The position numbers and the translations under genes are program-made. Below are positions 1 to 10,511 of a DNA stretch of 25,405 bases, piece by piece. The first letter of the stretch is position 1. The number at the start of each line of letters is the position of its first letter. This DNA is from Cladosporium sp. IMV 00045. Taxonomy: Eukaryota > Ascomycota > Dothideomycetes > Cladosporiales > Cladosporiaceae. Where the stretch lies: positions 1-25,405 of the forward strand of contig MSJI02000713.1 in assembly GCA_001931905.2 (NCBI GenBank), in the 5' to 3' direction. The notes below the pieces were generated by a model. It did no database searches. It saw only the letters and a list, made by a program, of their open reading frames with translations, and was not told the origin of the DNA.

Positions 1-2
1 AG

Positions 3-1089
<1,087 letters not shown>

Positions 1090-2620
1090 ATGTGTGGAGA
1101 GACAGAACACCAGAGATGAGCCGCTGCTGACGAGATCCATTTACTACGGTGTTTGCGACGATGAAAGGCAGAAAATTATGATTATGCATGAAATAGAAGA
1201 CAAAATTCTTCCGACCCAAAACCGCTTCACATTTCCCTGTGTACTTTCATCGTGCTGCATTCTGAACAAGTCCTTATGCATGCCGCAATTTTCTGTGAAT
1301 TGTTTGGGTTCGTTTCGGTGGTGCAACATATCCCATGTGCATGTGAAGTCCATGGTGTAAGTGAAGTTGAAAGCGGGCAGATGGCAGGAGCGTCGCTCGT
1401 TCAGCTGCCTTCTTCTACCACGAAGCTCACGCCAACACATAGCCACATGTACACAATCTGTTTTGCTGCTTGTAGGAAGGACTGAATTATGTTGTATCAT
1501 GAAAATAATATACTAGTAATGCAAAAGGTACGGACTTCCAGCTTGCGCATGTCAGTGCTGATACCGGCAGCTACCCACACTTCCGCAATACCACAATATC
1601 TAGCAAGACACTTTTGGGAGCTCATACAGCTAGCTCCATGTGACAATATTGATGACGGAATGCATCCCTCGAAAGCCCGCCTGTGCCTGCACAAGCCGAG
1701 ATTCTGGACGGTATATCCGTGATATCCAACGAGTGATTCGACGCAACTCCTTCGCCCTCCGTCCGTTGGTTCCCGATTTATTGACAAAGCCCGCGGGTCT
1801 GTAGTTCTCGTCTTCGTTCGAGACCATCCATCAGATATTCCGCGCGACGAGAATGCCCGTGGCAGAGCATCCCTCGATTCCCGTTCACGATATTCATTTA
1901 CGTGGTAATGAGGTAAGGCATGGTGGCTAGTTACCTTGATGTCCCGCATTCCTGAACTGGCCGAGGTCCGCCGTGGCTGCGCTGACGGGCGACCCGGTTC
2001 CTCCCTTGAAGAATAGCTCCGATATCTCGAGTTGATGAAGTGGCTAGTTTTCTGTTCATTCCACACTTCAAGAGGTCTTCTGCTTCTTTACTCTTCATTT
2101 GCATGAGAATTGACTTTTGCGGAAAAAAAAAAAGTCGATCTCCTCTCAGTGGGAAGCTCGCCGATCTCACGTGTCTTGCAAGGCCCCACCTACGACGATC
2201 TTCCAAACTTCTTCCTTCTCCCCAATGCCACCTTCTACAATCGTCGCTAGCTCCCGCTCGTCATCCTTATCGCCGTCAAGACATTGCGGGTAAATGCTTG
2301 TCTTTTGCGTGATGAGGTTTGGCCTGAAGTGGGCTGCTTTACCACTTGGAGACTGCTGTACCTCTTTTTGAGACAGAACAGGCACGCGTGCATGCGTACG
2401 ATGTCATTGCTCGAGGCTGGAGAGGGGTGGATGTAACCTCGCGTAAGTTGTTTGTGATAAGAGAGGTGTTTTCTGTAAATATATTGTAGGTGGTGCTTTT
2501 CCTTCCCTTCTCCTGTCTCCCTTCCCTCTCAATTGCTCTCTTGAGCAGTCTTTCTGCCATTCCGCCAGCGACACGCAGGCTTTCTCCAGACCAGAAAGAG
2601 GCGGCAAATAGGATACCAAC
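1090..2620. other. Intergenic region, GAPDH 3' end to carboxypeptidase promoter
   Basis: I see no convincing gene in these 1.5 kb. Open frames occur on both strands, the longest about 190 codons on the minus strand (1497-2066). They lack recognisable motifs, introns or biased codons. An A11-type tract lies near 2121-2132 and a CACGTG palindrome near 2167. The last 150 bases are pyrimidine-rich, typical of a fungal core promoter or 5' UTR for the gene starting at 2621. Confidence 0.6.
2476..2485 (+). promoter_or_regulatory. Possible TATA element of the 2621 carboxypeptidase gene
   Basis: TAAATATATT sits about 136-145 bases before the ATG and is followed by CT-rich sequence (TTCCCTTCTCCTG). 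This spacing suits a TATA box with a 5' UTR of roughly 100 bases. It is assigned by position and composition only. Confidence 0.35.
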
Positions 2621-4530
2621 ATGGCTTCGTGGAAGATCGCAGCAGCATCCTCGGTGCTCTACCTACCTCTAGCATACTCTCAATTCGTTCCTACGCCCAC
2701 AGGCCTCACCGAAACAGAAGGCCACTACAACCTTTCCGTGCGCTACAAAGAAGTCCCCGAAGGCATCTGCGAGCTTACGCCTGGCGTCAAGTCTTACTCT
2801 GGCTATGTGGACGTGGAGCCCCAAGAGTCTGTTTTCTGGTGGTTCTTCGAAGCCCGGAATGGCGAGCCGGAGAACTCGCCTTTGACGATATGGATCAATG
2901 GCGGGCCCGGCAGTTCGAGTATGATCGGATTGTTCGAAGAGTTGGGGCCTTGCTGGATCAACGAGGAGGGTGGTGTTGAGTACAATGAGTTTGCTTGGAA
3001 GTAAGTTCCGCATTTGTCCTGCTAAGAGAAATACATATCAAACCAATGCTGATTGAACATGCAGCAACGTATCGAATATGCTTTTCATAGACCATCCGGC
3101 GCAAGTTGGCTTCAGTTATTCGAACCCAGTCAATGCATACGTGGATACCGCCACCGAGAACATCATCACGCTACCCAATGCTACATGTCCGGACTATGCG
3201 CTTGATATGGGAACCTGTGGCACGTACTCTTCGCCCAATGTGTCCAATACGGCAAACACGACACAAGGTGCAGCACCGAGCATGTGGAAGACTCTACAAG
3301 GCTTCACAGGTGCTTTCCCACAGTACTCAAAGAACGGAGTGAACTTTGCTACGGAGAGCTATGGTGGCCATTACGGACCGATCTTCAATGAGTGAGTTTC
3401 TCAATCCTCACACGATGAAGACATCGGCTGACGAAAACAGATACTTCCTCTCGCAGAACGCTTTAGTCAGAAACGGGGAGCTCCCAGGTGCAGAGGAGAT
3501 CGACCTTCAATCCGTACTTATTGGAAATGGCTGGTACGATCCGCGGATCCAGTATCAAGCGTATTACTGGTTCGCCGTCTCACCCGGCAACACTTACGAC
3601 TACCGTCCCTACAATTCATCTGTGGAGAGCATGGTGCACAACGCTCTTTACGGCTCTGGCAACTGCTACGACCAAACTGTCGACTGCAACATCCGTGGCG
3701 ACAACGCAGTCTGCGCGACCGCAGATAGCTTCTGCGCCAGCAATATCGAGACAGCATTAGGACGATACGCCCAACGAGACGAGTACGACATCCGCGAGCT
3801 GGCCCCCGACCCCTTCCCCTACGGCTACTGGCAAGACTACCTCAACTCCGCCAAAGTCCAACAAGCCCTTGGCGCATTTGTCAACTACACAGGTGATGGC
3901 GGCAACACGGTGTACAACGCCTTCACAAATACTGGCGACGACGATCGCGAATCAGGCACGGTGGAAGCTTCCCGTTCCCTCGCCGAGCAAGGCATCTACA
4001 CCGTTCACTTTGCCGGCGATGCAGACTACAATTGCAACTGGCTCGGCATTCAAGCCGTGCTGGACGACATCGACGCTCCCGGATACACTGAAGCGGGCTT
4101 CGTGAACATCTCCACATCCGATGCCATTGTTCACGGTCAAGTGAAGCAGAGCGACAACGTGGCGTTTGTGCGCATCTACGAGAGCGGACATGAGGTGCCC
4201 TTTTACCAGCCACTTGTAGCGCTTGAGATGTTCGAGCGTGCAATCTGCGGCAAGGACGTCGCTACGGGCAAGCAGAGGGTCGCCAAAGGTGATGGGTATC
4301 TCACTGTTGGCGAGGCGAAGAGCACGTATCGCGAGGGTAATGGGACGGTTCAGTTTGATGTCGTTCCTGAGGGCTCGAAGTATAACACTACCACGAATGA
4401 ACCGGATCTGCCGCCTGGAAATGGCACAGCGAACGTGAAGAGGAGCCTGGGTGGTGAGAGGAGTTCAAAGATGTTGAGTAGAAGGGCGAAGCAAGGTGTT
4501 GCAGGCCCTGTCAGGATGGCCAGGATGTAG
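2621..4530 (+). CDS. Secreted serine carboxypeptidase, family S10 (carboxypeptidase S1 type)
   Basis: The enzyme removes C-terminal amino acids from peptides, normally at acid pH, outside the cell or at the cell surface. Exons 2621-3000, 3065-3391 and 3441-4530 join in frame to 598 residues. The ATG is followed by a signal peptide of about 20 residues (KIAAASSVLYLPLAYS). The S10 oxyanion motif GGPGSSS is at residues 94-100, with NVSNMLFIDHPAQVGFSYS just after the first splice. Catalytic Ser225 lies in ATESYGG, Asp431 in AGDADYNCNWLG and His486 in ESGHEVPFYQP, so the triad is complete. Many Asn-X-Ser/Thr sites and Cys residues fit a secreted glycoprotein. The C-terminal about 70 residues are a Ser/Arg-rich tail without a hydrophobic GPI-anchor segment, unlike some S1 homologues described as GPI-anchored. 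Both introns have GT donors and end in CAG. A second S10 gene lies 7.7 kb downstream on the other strand. Confidence 0.95.
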
Positions 4531-4778
4531 CCTCGCCAGTAACACGTATGGCCTTTGAAGATTCTAGCATTCGAAGATAATGTTGTTCATTAGATGCCGG
4601 TCTTGACTGCAATGCGATACTGACGAAACGCGCCAAGACCTCGCTTCCTTGCTTCAAGCTCAACGACCTCTTTGACCTGCCCCTCTCCCCATGACTTCTC
4701 GTCTCGACCTCAAGATGCCTTACGATACTTTCTCGCTCTGACAGCATACGATAATGCGATATCGCGAATTCTGCCACC

Positions 4779-5798
4779 ATGGCACTAGCACCGATACCAT
4801 TGGACAAGTTGATATACTTTCAGCCAAACTTGAAAGACTGCACCCTTGACGACCAAGATCTTGAGCAGTCATGCCCTTTGGACAACGGCAAGCATCACAT
4901 CAATCTCAAACATGATCTCGGTAACTTGGATGCATTACCCGTGGAGATACTTAGCATGATTCTGATCCAAATCGATCTTCGAACACTCACCGATTTCCGC
5001 CGCGTCAATAGTCGAGCGATGCAAGTCGTGGACTCCATCCTGGAATACCAACTGATTATAAAACACAGCCCAGCCGCCCTTCGCGGTCTTCTCAGCATCG
5101 ACCTGGCATCGCATTTCTCCTGTCAAGACTTGATTCGAGCGCTCTACGACCCCAAATGCGAAGACTGCGGTGAATTTGGGGGTTTCATCTACCTCTTGAC
5201 GTGCAGACGGGTCTGCTTTCTTTGCTTTTGCGAGAAGCCGAAATTCTATCCCCTGACCACTCTCGAGGCCGGACGAATGTTTGGGCTCGATCGCAATAGT
5301 GTTTCGGTCTTGCCTGCCTTTAATAGCATCGCCGGACGCTATTCTTCAAGTCAGAATCTCTGCAGACCTGGCCAAAATCTCGTCGATTACGAAGAAGCTC
5401 GCTGCAAGGGTATAGAGCACCATGGCTCAGTCCAAGCGATGGAGCAGTATGTGACCGAAACGTGGCAAAAGAAGATGGAAGCCTATCAACAAAGTCGTCT
5501 TCGTCGACGCCCCATCATCCACGCCAGAAGAGGCGGCATAGCGGACACGAGGCGCTTCATGGCGATTGTGCGGGCTCCGTGGATTCAAGAGTCCACCAAT
5601 TTCGTGGAATGGGGCTTTCATTGCAAAGGATGCGAGAGGTGTTACCGCGAGCGACCTATGCATTGGAGGATAGAGTACAATGCAGCCACTTTTGCAGATC
5701 ATCTGGAAGAATGTGTCCGATCGTCGATGGTGTTCATCGTCATGCTTGAATTTTCAGAGCCTAGAATGACTGACGCGAGATACGATTCCCAGACTTGA
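4779..5798 (+). CDS. F-box protein with cysteine clusters
   Basis: This is an intronless frame of 339 residues. An F-box lies at about residues 50-92 (LDALPVEILSMILIQIDLRTL followed by DFRRVNSRAMQVVDS). By family knowledge it would bind Skp1 and make the protein a substrate adaptor of an SCF ubiquitin ligase; the substrate is unknown. A Cys cluster follows (C127, C130, C142, C146, C149, C151; CEDCGEFGG and CRRVCFLCFC), a pattern common in Pezizomycotina F-box proteins and possibly metal-binding. A second Cys/His group (FHCKGCERCYRERPMHW, HLEEC) sits near residues 280-316. The start is well supported: GCCACCATGG is an ideal initiation context. The gene lies 248 bases after the carboxypeptidase on the same strand. 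The next 3 kb is decayed sequence, so this gene marks the edge of the degenerate block. The family call is good; a specific role cannot be given. Confidence 0.82.
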   Translation: MALAPIPLDKLIYFQPNLKDCTLDDQDLEQSCPLDNGKHHINLKHDLGNLDALPVEILSMILIQIDLRTLTDFRRVNSRAMQVVDSILEYQLIIKHSPAALRGLLSIDLASHFSCQDLIRALYDPKCEDCGEFGGFIYLLTCRRVCFLCFCEKPKFYPLTTLEAGRMFGLDRNSVSVLPAFNSIAGRYSSSQNLCRPGQNLVDYEEARCKGIEHHGSVQAMEQYVTETWQKKMEAYQQSRLRRRPIIHARRGGIADTRRFMAIVRAPWIQESTNFVEWGFHCKGCERCYRERPMHWRIEYNAATFADHLEECVRSSMVFIVMLEFSEPRMTDARYDSQT

Positions 5799-6111
5799 CA
5801 TACAGTTTACTCTGAAGGAAGGGGTAAGTAGCAGCACCAGAGAGCCTACGACGGATTCGACGGAGCAGTTCCCTTCCATCACGGATTATGGACAAGAACA
5901 AAATGTACTCTTGATCGAACACTAATCATTTCTTAGGGCTATATGCAAATTCAATAAACCACTTGATAGAAGCGAAGCGAAAGCTGCATCATCGTGGTGT
6001 ACGCATGACTGAGACAGTTTCTAGTTCCAGGCGTGATTATCGAGAACCGTACGCACAGCTTGTTTGCTATCCCTTCTCCTTCACACACACACGCTCTACC
6101 TGCGCAACTAC
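5799..6111. other. Short intergenic gap after the F-box gene
   Basis: About 310 bases lie between two convergent coding stretches. Only a short CA run (TCACACACACAC, near 6081) stands out. No gene or clear terminator was seen. Confidence 0.5.
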
Positions 6112-7126
6112 CTACGCACCTATCCACATGCTTTGCATTGGACTCTCAAGCACCGTGTGATCCTGGATGAATGCGATCTCTCTTCGTCCGAACGTGTTCA
6201 AGGCTTTCGCCATTGTCGACAGGGTGTCCGGATCGTAAGATTTGCAGGTGGTGTCGAGCAGGGTCTTTGTTGCTTGGGCAGAATTGCGGTACTCAACATG
6301 TGAGTCTTCGAACCCAAGGCATGTGATCGTGACATCATTTGCATGTGAGACCTGATTCGATTAACGGTCTTCCCCAGGTGCCCCATGAACTGGTTTCGAA
6401 CTTACTCGGACACCTCGGAACCATGCCTGAATCTCCAGAGGCGTGCTGCTTGCCGGTGTGCTGATGATGACCTGGTTGCAGTCGTTGTCCAGATTCTCGC
6501 CGCTAGATTTGATGGTATACTTCAAATCAAGATCGATAGGTGTTCCATGTCTCCAGAGGTCGGCATCTCCTGGAAAGCATCTATAACGTGCTCACGTTCA
6601 CGCTTCTCCAAGTCAGAATGGAGGACTGTTGTAAGAACGAAAGGTATAGGAAGGTTCGTGTGCTCTCCCCATACCACGCAATCGGCAGATGATTTCCAGC
6701 AATCTCCAGCGTGTTGGATCGCACCTTCTGCGCCGAGAGATGTTTTCCTGAGAGTCACCGATGAAAAATGCAATACAAGGATTCATCATGCCCGTTGTCA
6801 CCTCCCACGGGCTCTTCGGCGTCGTGCTCTCTCACATTGCCGTCCTTAGCATCGTCAGCATCGTCAGCATCCTCGTGCTATCATCTCAGTGGCATCTCAG
6901 CGGGCGCTTTGAAAGACGCTGTCGCGAGCCTTCTTGGCGCCAGAGATCTCTGTTCTTTCCGCTCAAAGGCCTCGCTACTAAGACGGCCCTCATGAATACT
7001 CTTATGTCGATTCTCCCAGAGGCTCATGGCACCGATTTCGAGGACCCAGTTGCGCTTCATAAGATAGTTGACTCCGAATCTCTTCGCGCTCTTCCCGATG
7101 CCGCTTTCCAGAGCACGACCGCCGGG
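6112..7126 (-). pseudogene. Decayed protein-coding gene, unrecognised family
   Basis: Read on the minus strand, protein-like stretches follow one another but change frame repeatedly. From about 7126: GKSAKRFGVNYLMKRNWVLE and MSLWENRHKSIHEGRLSSEA, then an acidic DADDADDAKDGNVREHDAEE piece, then GAEGAIQHAGDCWKSSADCV with VVWGEHTNLPIPFVLTTVLH, then GDADLWRHGTPIDLDLKYTI. After a well-formed 54-base intron (6352-6405, donor GTAAGT, acceptor ATCAG, phase 0) comes an 80-codon last exon that reads SHANDVTITCLGFEDSHVEY and ends SPMQSMWIGA with TAG at 6112-6114. The open last exon and good intron show that this was a real gene. At least three frame changes upstream argue that it is broken, although an unusual intron (GTATGG...TTCCAG, about 105 nt) could explain one of them. 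I recognise no family. Confidence 0.6.
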
Positions 7127-7189
7127 TCAGGAAAGAAGAGTCTGATATCTAGAGAGATGCTCGACCCCGTCACGACGAATTTTGCCAAG

Positions 7190-8227
7190 TGCCGCAAAGC
7201 GTCCAGAGTAGATTCTCCGTGTCCAGAGGGCCACTTCATCACGTTCTATGCCGCATCTAATACGACTGGGCTTTTTCCCTACGGATCTTAGATGGATAAG
7301 AATACCGTCTTCATCGATAACAAATTTGGTTGCCTTAAGGCTTACTATCAAAAACCGAAGCTCGACTTCTTCGACGAGACCCTGGCGAACAATATTGACT
7401 TTGACTGCATCAAAGTGCCCGTCGAATGTCGACCAGACGGCATTCCGCACGCGGACGTCGAAGGTTTTGATGCCGAAGAGATCATTAGCGAGTGCCTGGA
7501 CTACATGGACGATAAGGTAAAGAATGCGCCGAAAACCTGCCGTGCGCTCACAAAATGCTTCTCCCCAGAAGACACTAGCATGAGTCCCGAAGATCGGGAA
7601 GCCTTTCACTAAGATTACCACGATCAGATTTTATAGGCATTGATTGATGGAAATTGGGTGAAGTTCGGCCTTTCCATGTACAAAGCGGCCTTGCTCCTGA
7701 CCGGCAATACATTTCTGGTAGACGCCCTGCGATTGTCAATGCGGCATCGGCGTTAACAAGAAGGGTTCCACAGAAGTCAAGGAGGATTAGAAGCAAAACT
7801 ACCTAGGAAGGACTCTAATGGCTATCCGCCACGCCTACATCGAAGAAGAACGCACCGGAGTCCTCAAGAAGCCGTCCTTAATAGACATCCTCACCGCTTG
7901 AGATTTTCGCCACGTTTTCGGAGCGATATGGATAACTACCTAATTTGCCAAGATTGTTTCTACCCGTCCGCGCACCCTGTAATCTCGACCATTGCGGACA
8001 GCACTGACTTTTACGACGTAGAGGCTTCGGTCTAGGAGAACGGTGCTAATCATGCTCGTAAGTGTTGCACTCAGGAAATTGCTGCAGTTGAGGACGCCAC
8101 TCAAGGCAACGAAGGCAACGAAGGCAACAATGGCAACAATGGCAACAATGGCAACGATGGCAACGATGGCAACGGTGGCAATTATGGCGGCGAGAACAGC
8201 GAAGGCGGCGAGGGCGGCGAGCGGTAA
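7190..8227 (+). pseudogene. Decayed protein-coding gene with internal stops, unrecognised family
   Basis: One forward frame stays protein-like for about 1 kb but contains stops at 7289, 7610, 7634, 7754 and 8033. The best pieces are CPEGHFITFYAASNTTGLFP before the first stop, the 106-codon block at 7292-7612 (NTVFIDNKFGCLKAYYQKPK, IISECLDYMDDKVKNAPKTC), MYKAALLLTGNTFLVDALRL near 7674, and DNYLICQDCFYPSAHPVIST near 7931. Between about 7800 and 7925 the best frame shifts (MAIRHAYIEEERTGVLKKPS, then LEIFATFSERY) before returning. The frame ends in a Gly-Asn-rich repeat tail at 8225-8227. Helical segments around 7650-7850 could suggest a BTB-like helical region, but that is a guess. Which strand was coding in 6930-7190 is uncertain, because both the forward and reverse frames look plausible there. 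Confidence 0.55.
8105..8185 (+). repeat. 9-bp minisatellite encoding Gly-Asn-X
   Basis: Nine consecutive 9-base units of the form GGC-AAC-NNN (GAA, GAA, AAT, AAT, AAT, GAT, GAT, GGT, then a degenerate GGC-AAT-TAT). In the frame of the preceding relic they read (Gly-Asn-Glu/Asn/Asp) repeated. Codon phase is preserved throughout. This tail is followed by Gly-Glu-rich codons and a stop. Confidence 0.85.
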
Positions 8228-8361
8228 GGATTTTGAGCTTCGGTGAGGATGCTGAGGATGCTTGTTGAGAAGCCTGGCTTAACAAGCCTTGAGTTCAGGC
8301 TCATCTGGAAGAGAAGATGGTCAGCAACTTTCTCAAAAGTATGGTACTGCTTTCGATGCTC

Positions 8362-8399
8362 TATGCACGAGGGTACCAGCACGAATGAAACGGAGATGC
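8362..8399 (+). repeat. Degenerate repeat, copy 1
   Basis: A 38-base segment starting TATGCACGAGGG and ending AACGGAGATGC matches the segment at 8536-8573 at 30 of 38 positions without gaps. Read forward it gives Tyr-Ala-Arg-Gly-Tyr-Gln-His-Glu and then TGA. Confidence 0.7.
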
Positions 8400-8535
8400 A
8401 GTTGTCTATCGTTAGTTGTCTCGATGGTGTAGTATTGGCTTTGATGCTCCCCGCCTGATAATACTAGCATGGAGAGTACCGAGATGCTCCTATTAGTTTC
8501 ATTTTCTCCGTAACGCAGCACAAACTTAATTGTTT

Positions 8536-8573
8536 TATGCTCGAGGATACCAGCACACCGATAACGGAGATGC
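8536..8573 (+). repeat. Degenerate repeat, copy 2
   Basis: This is the partner of 8362-8399, offset by 174 bases (58 codons, so in the same frame). It reads Tyr-Ala-Arg-Gly-Tyr-Gln-His-Thr-Asp-Asn-Gly-Asp-Ala. The shared core is TACCAGCAC and AACGGAGATGC. Confidence 0.7.
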
Positions 8574-8648
8574 TATCATCTACAGCCAAACCGGGCAATT
8601 GTCCAATTCTCGAACGAATTGCGAGTCTTAGAGCATGTGACCGTATTG

Positions 8649-8683
8649 TTTTTTTTTTTGTTTTTGTTTTTGTTTTTTTTTTT
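8649..8683. repeat. Perfect mirror-symmetric T/G tract
   Basis: The tract is T11-G-T5-G-T5-G-T11, 35 bases that read the same in both directions on one strand. Such homopurine/homopyrimidine-like mirror repeats can adopt triplex DNA; here the guanines interrupt the pyrimidine strand. Confidence 0.85.
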
Positions 8684-8984
8684 CGTGTATTTCGACAGTT
8701 GTCCAACTCTCGAACGGATTTCAGGTTTCAGAGAAGGAACTTGGATTGTTTATCGTGGGGCTCGACAACTGTCTAACTTGGAGAGTCTATTAATTCGTTA
8801 GCCAACTATCGGAACAACAATGATTAAGAACTTACAAATTCATGTGATTGCTTTGTACTTATGAGTCTAGTCAGTGTAGAGATAAACTGCGCCCAGGATT
8901 CGAATTCGCAAAGGGGAGACTTAATCTTACGTACCCCGTATGGTTTGAAGTAGCTATTCACACGAATCACAGCCATCTGCCTCG

Positions 8985-10011
8985 TCACAGGTCATGCTTA
9001 GGCCCCGTCTGTTCAGTGGCGGCGGCCGCAATCGCATTGATCCAAGCAGCCAACCTTATGCCTGCACGAACGATCTGAACCTCCACAAGCTGCACCGCAC
9101 CCTCGTAGTACTCGCCTCCGAGATCATTCTCCTTGATCCAGTCCAAACCCGGTGCGAGCACGTACAGACAGACGAGCTGATTCGTCTCCGTCGCCCATGA
9201 GATCCCGCATTCATTTGGGTTGGCAAGATCAGTGCATTCGTCCATCACATCTTCCATGCTCAGCCCTGCGGCCTCGGTGCGATTGCCCAACTCGTCTGCC
9301 CATTTGGCCGCGGCTGGCTTCTCTTCGGCAGCGTGGGCGTCGAAGTGCAGACGGTTCATTTTCCGCGGAATAGCGGAGTCCCAAACGCTGTGTAGGTTGG
9401 TGCGTTGCGTGCGGTGGCCGTCGAATGCGACCAGGATGTCGTTGCCACCACGGCTGAGATCCTCAGTGTGTAAGGGCTGATGGATGTCGCCAATGAAGTG
9501 CAGCAAGAATTTCAGCGCTTCGTTGCGAGTTCGGAAGTTGTTTGACGTGTCCAGAAGGAGAGCGGTCTGTTTATGTGTCAGTCCATGCGTGTAGAGCACG
9601 ACCTGCGTCTTGGCTGGCATACCTGGTTGGAGATAGCTGATATCACACAGCCCTGGACCACTTTACAGTCTCGCGCGAAATCAAGGCTACATTGTTCAGG
9701 CGGGCTGTCCTTCGCATCTTTGGGACGTTAATACAAGGCAATCGTGGGCTACATCGATTTATCTGGTTGTGCTTACCAATGAAATGCCACCCTTCGGTAT
9801 ATCCACGATTATGGCGGATTCCATCGGCCCATATGGCAGCATCACTGATATCGAAAGAATCTGTCGGTTTGATAAGGTTTTCGAATAGTTGCGCAGCCTC
9901 GTCGGTGAAGTGCTTTTGTGCTATATAGCCAACGGTTCGATGGCCGAGGCCGCCCCAACAGGCGACCTGTCCGGTGAGGGCGAGCAAGGCGATGGTAGTG
10001 TATTGCAGCAT
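8985..10011 (-). CDS. Secreted S1/P1-type zinc nuclease
   Basis: This enzyme degrades single-stranded DNA and RNA to 5'-nucleotides and also acts as a 3'-nucleotidase. It is secreted and works at acid pH. Exons, in transcription order, are 10011-9777, 9717-9623 and 9566-8985, giving 303 residues against about 290 for the family. The signal peptide (about 1-18) ends just before Trp19, which would become the N-terminal zinc ligand as in nuclease P1. The remaining ligands are in place: His24, Asp63, His76 (WHFI), His133 and Asp137 with His143 (LLHFIGDIHQPLH), and His169 and Asp173 (LHSVWD). Their spacing matches P1 closely. The second exon supplies the PPEQCSLDFARDC...GCVISAISNQ stretch with the paired cysteines. 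Both introns are ordinary (59 and 56 nt, GTAAGC and GTATGC donors). The protein ends KHDL, by itself not a strong ER-retention signal in a secreted nuclease. A TATA box lies upstream. The gene appears intact. Confidence 0.95.
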
Positions 10012-10511
10012 GTTTCCTGCTCTGCTGCGATGACGAGAAGCCAGGAAGCGACTTGGGTGATGATGGAGATGTCGTCGACTTATAGACCTTGTTTACACAC
10101 CGCTGCAGTCAGCTCCCTGGTCGTGGGCTGAGATGCCCTGTGCTCCACAAATCCGAGACAACACGTTCGTCGTGAGGCCACGATCGTGAGATGTCCATGC
10201 ACGCACGACAAACATATCGTGTGCAGAATGTACACACCCAAACCATTGTATTGGTCGCCGCTGCAGCATCTGTAAGCGCGCGCCACTTCCAAGAGACCTT
10301 ACAGCTGTTCTGGGCACCGCATGTAGTCAAGCGGCCGAAGCCATAGGCTCAAGGTTGTGATGACATGAGGAGATGAAAGAGGGGTTTCAGGTACAATACA
10401 AGATACAGTATTGTACATGTTTCCATCTCCCTCATTCGTCTCGCCTCTCGCCGTGTTCAATGTTACCTCGTTGTCTAAAGTCGGAAGTGGACAGTCAAGC
10501 CAACCGACAAC
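10012..10511. other. Divergent promoter region, nuclease (-) and GFA gene (+)
   Basis: The 500 bases between two divergent start codons hold the promoters of both genes. Apart from the TATA element near 10080 I see no conserved operator-like motif. Confidence 0.55.
10078..10087 (-). promoter_or_regulatory. TATA box of the S1/P1 nuclease gene
   Basis: On the minus strand the sequence is GTCTATAAGT, ending about 66 bases before the ATG at 10011. Position and sequence fit a TATA element with a short 5' UTR. Confidence 0.55.

Larger units (their letters stand above)
8228..8984. other. Non-coding, repeat-bearing debris region
   Basis: No intact gene is seen. Short protein-like remnants occur (AHLEEKMVSNFLKSMVLLSM just before 8359), together with a dispersed repeat pair and a T/G mirror tract annotated separately. 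Two near-identical short phrases also recur: TGTCCAATTCTCGAACG near 8600 and TGTCCAACTCTCGAACG near 8700. The region looks like the worn 3' side of the upstream relic. Confidence 0.5.

Noticed and set aside
1497..2066. 189-codon minus-strand open frame between GAPDH and the carboxypeptidase
   Set aside because: It lacks motifs, introns and codon bias. Its composition (Ser, Arg, His rich) resembles antisense or non-coding sequence.
7127..7621. 164-codon minus-strand open frame over the forward relic
   Set aside because: The opposite strand in the same stretch has more protein-like content (7292-7612), so this frame is best explained as its antisense shadow.
8890..8960. TTCGAAT motif resembling a tRNA B box (minus strand, GAATTCGAATCC)
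   Set aside because: The flanking bases do not form a T-arm stem and no A box is found at the right distance.
8981..8999. KHDL as an ER-retention signal of the S1/P1 nuclease
   Set aside because: KHDL is only a weak variant of HDEL/KDEL. Family members are secreted, so the resemblance is probably chance.
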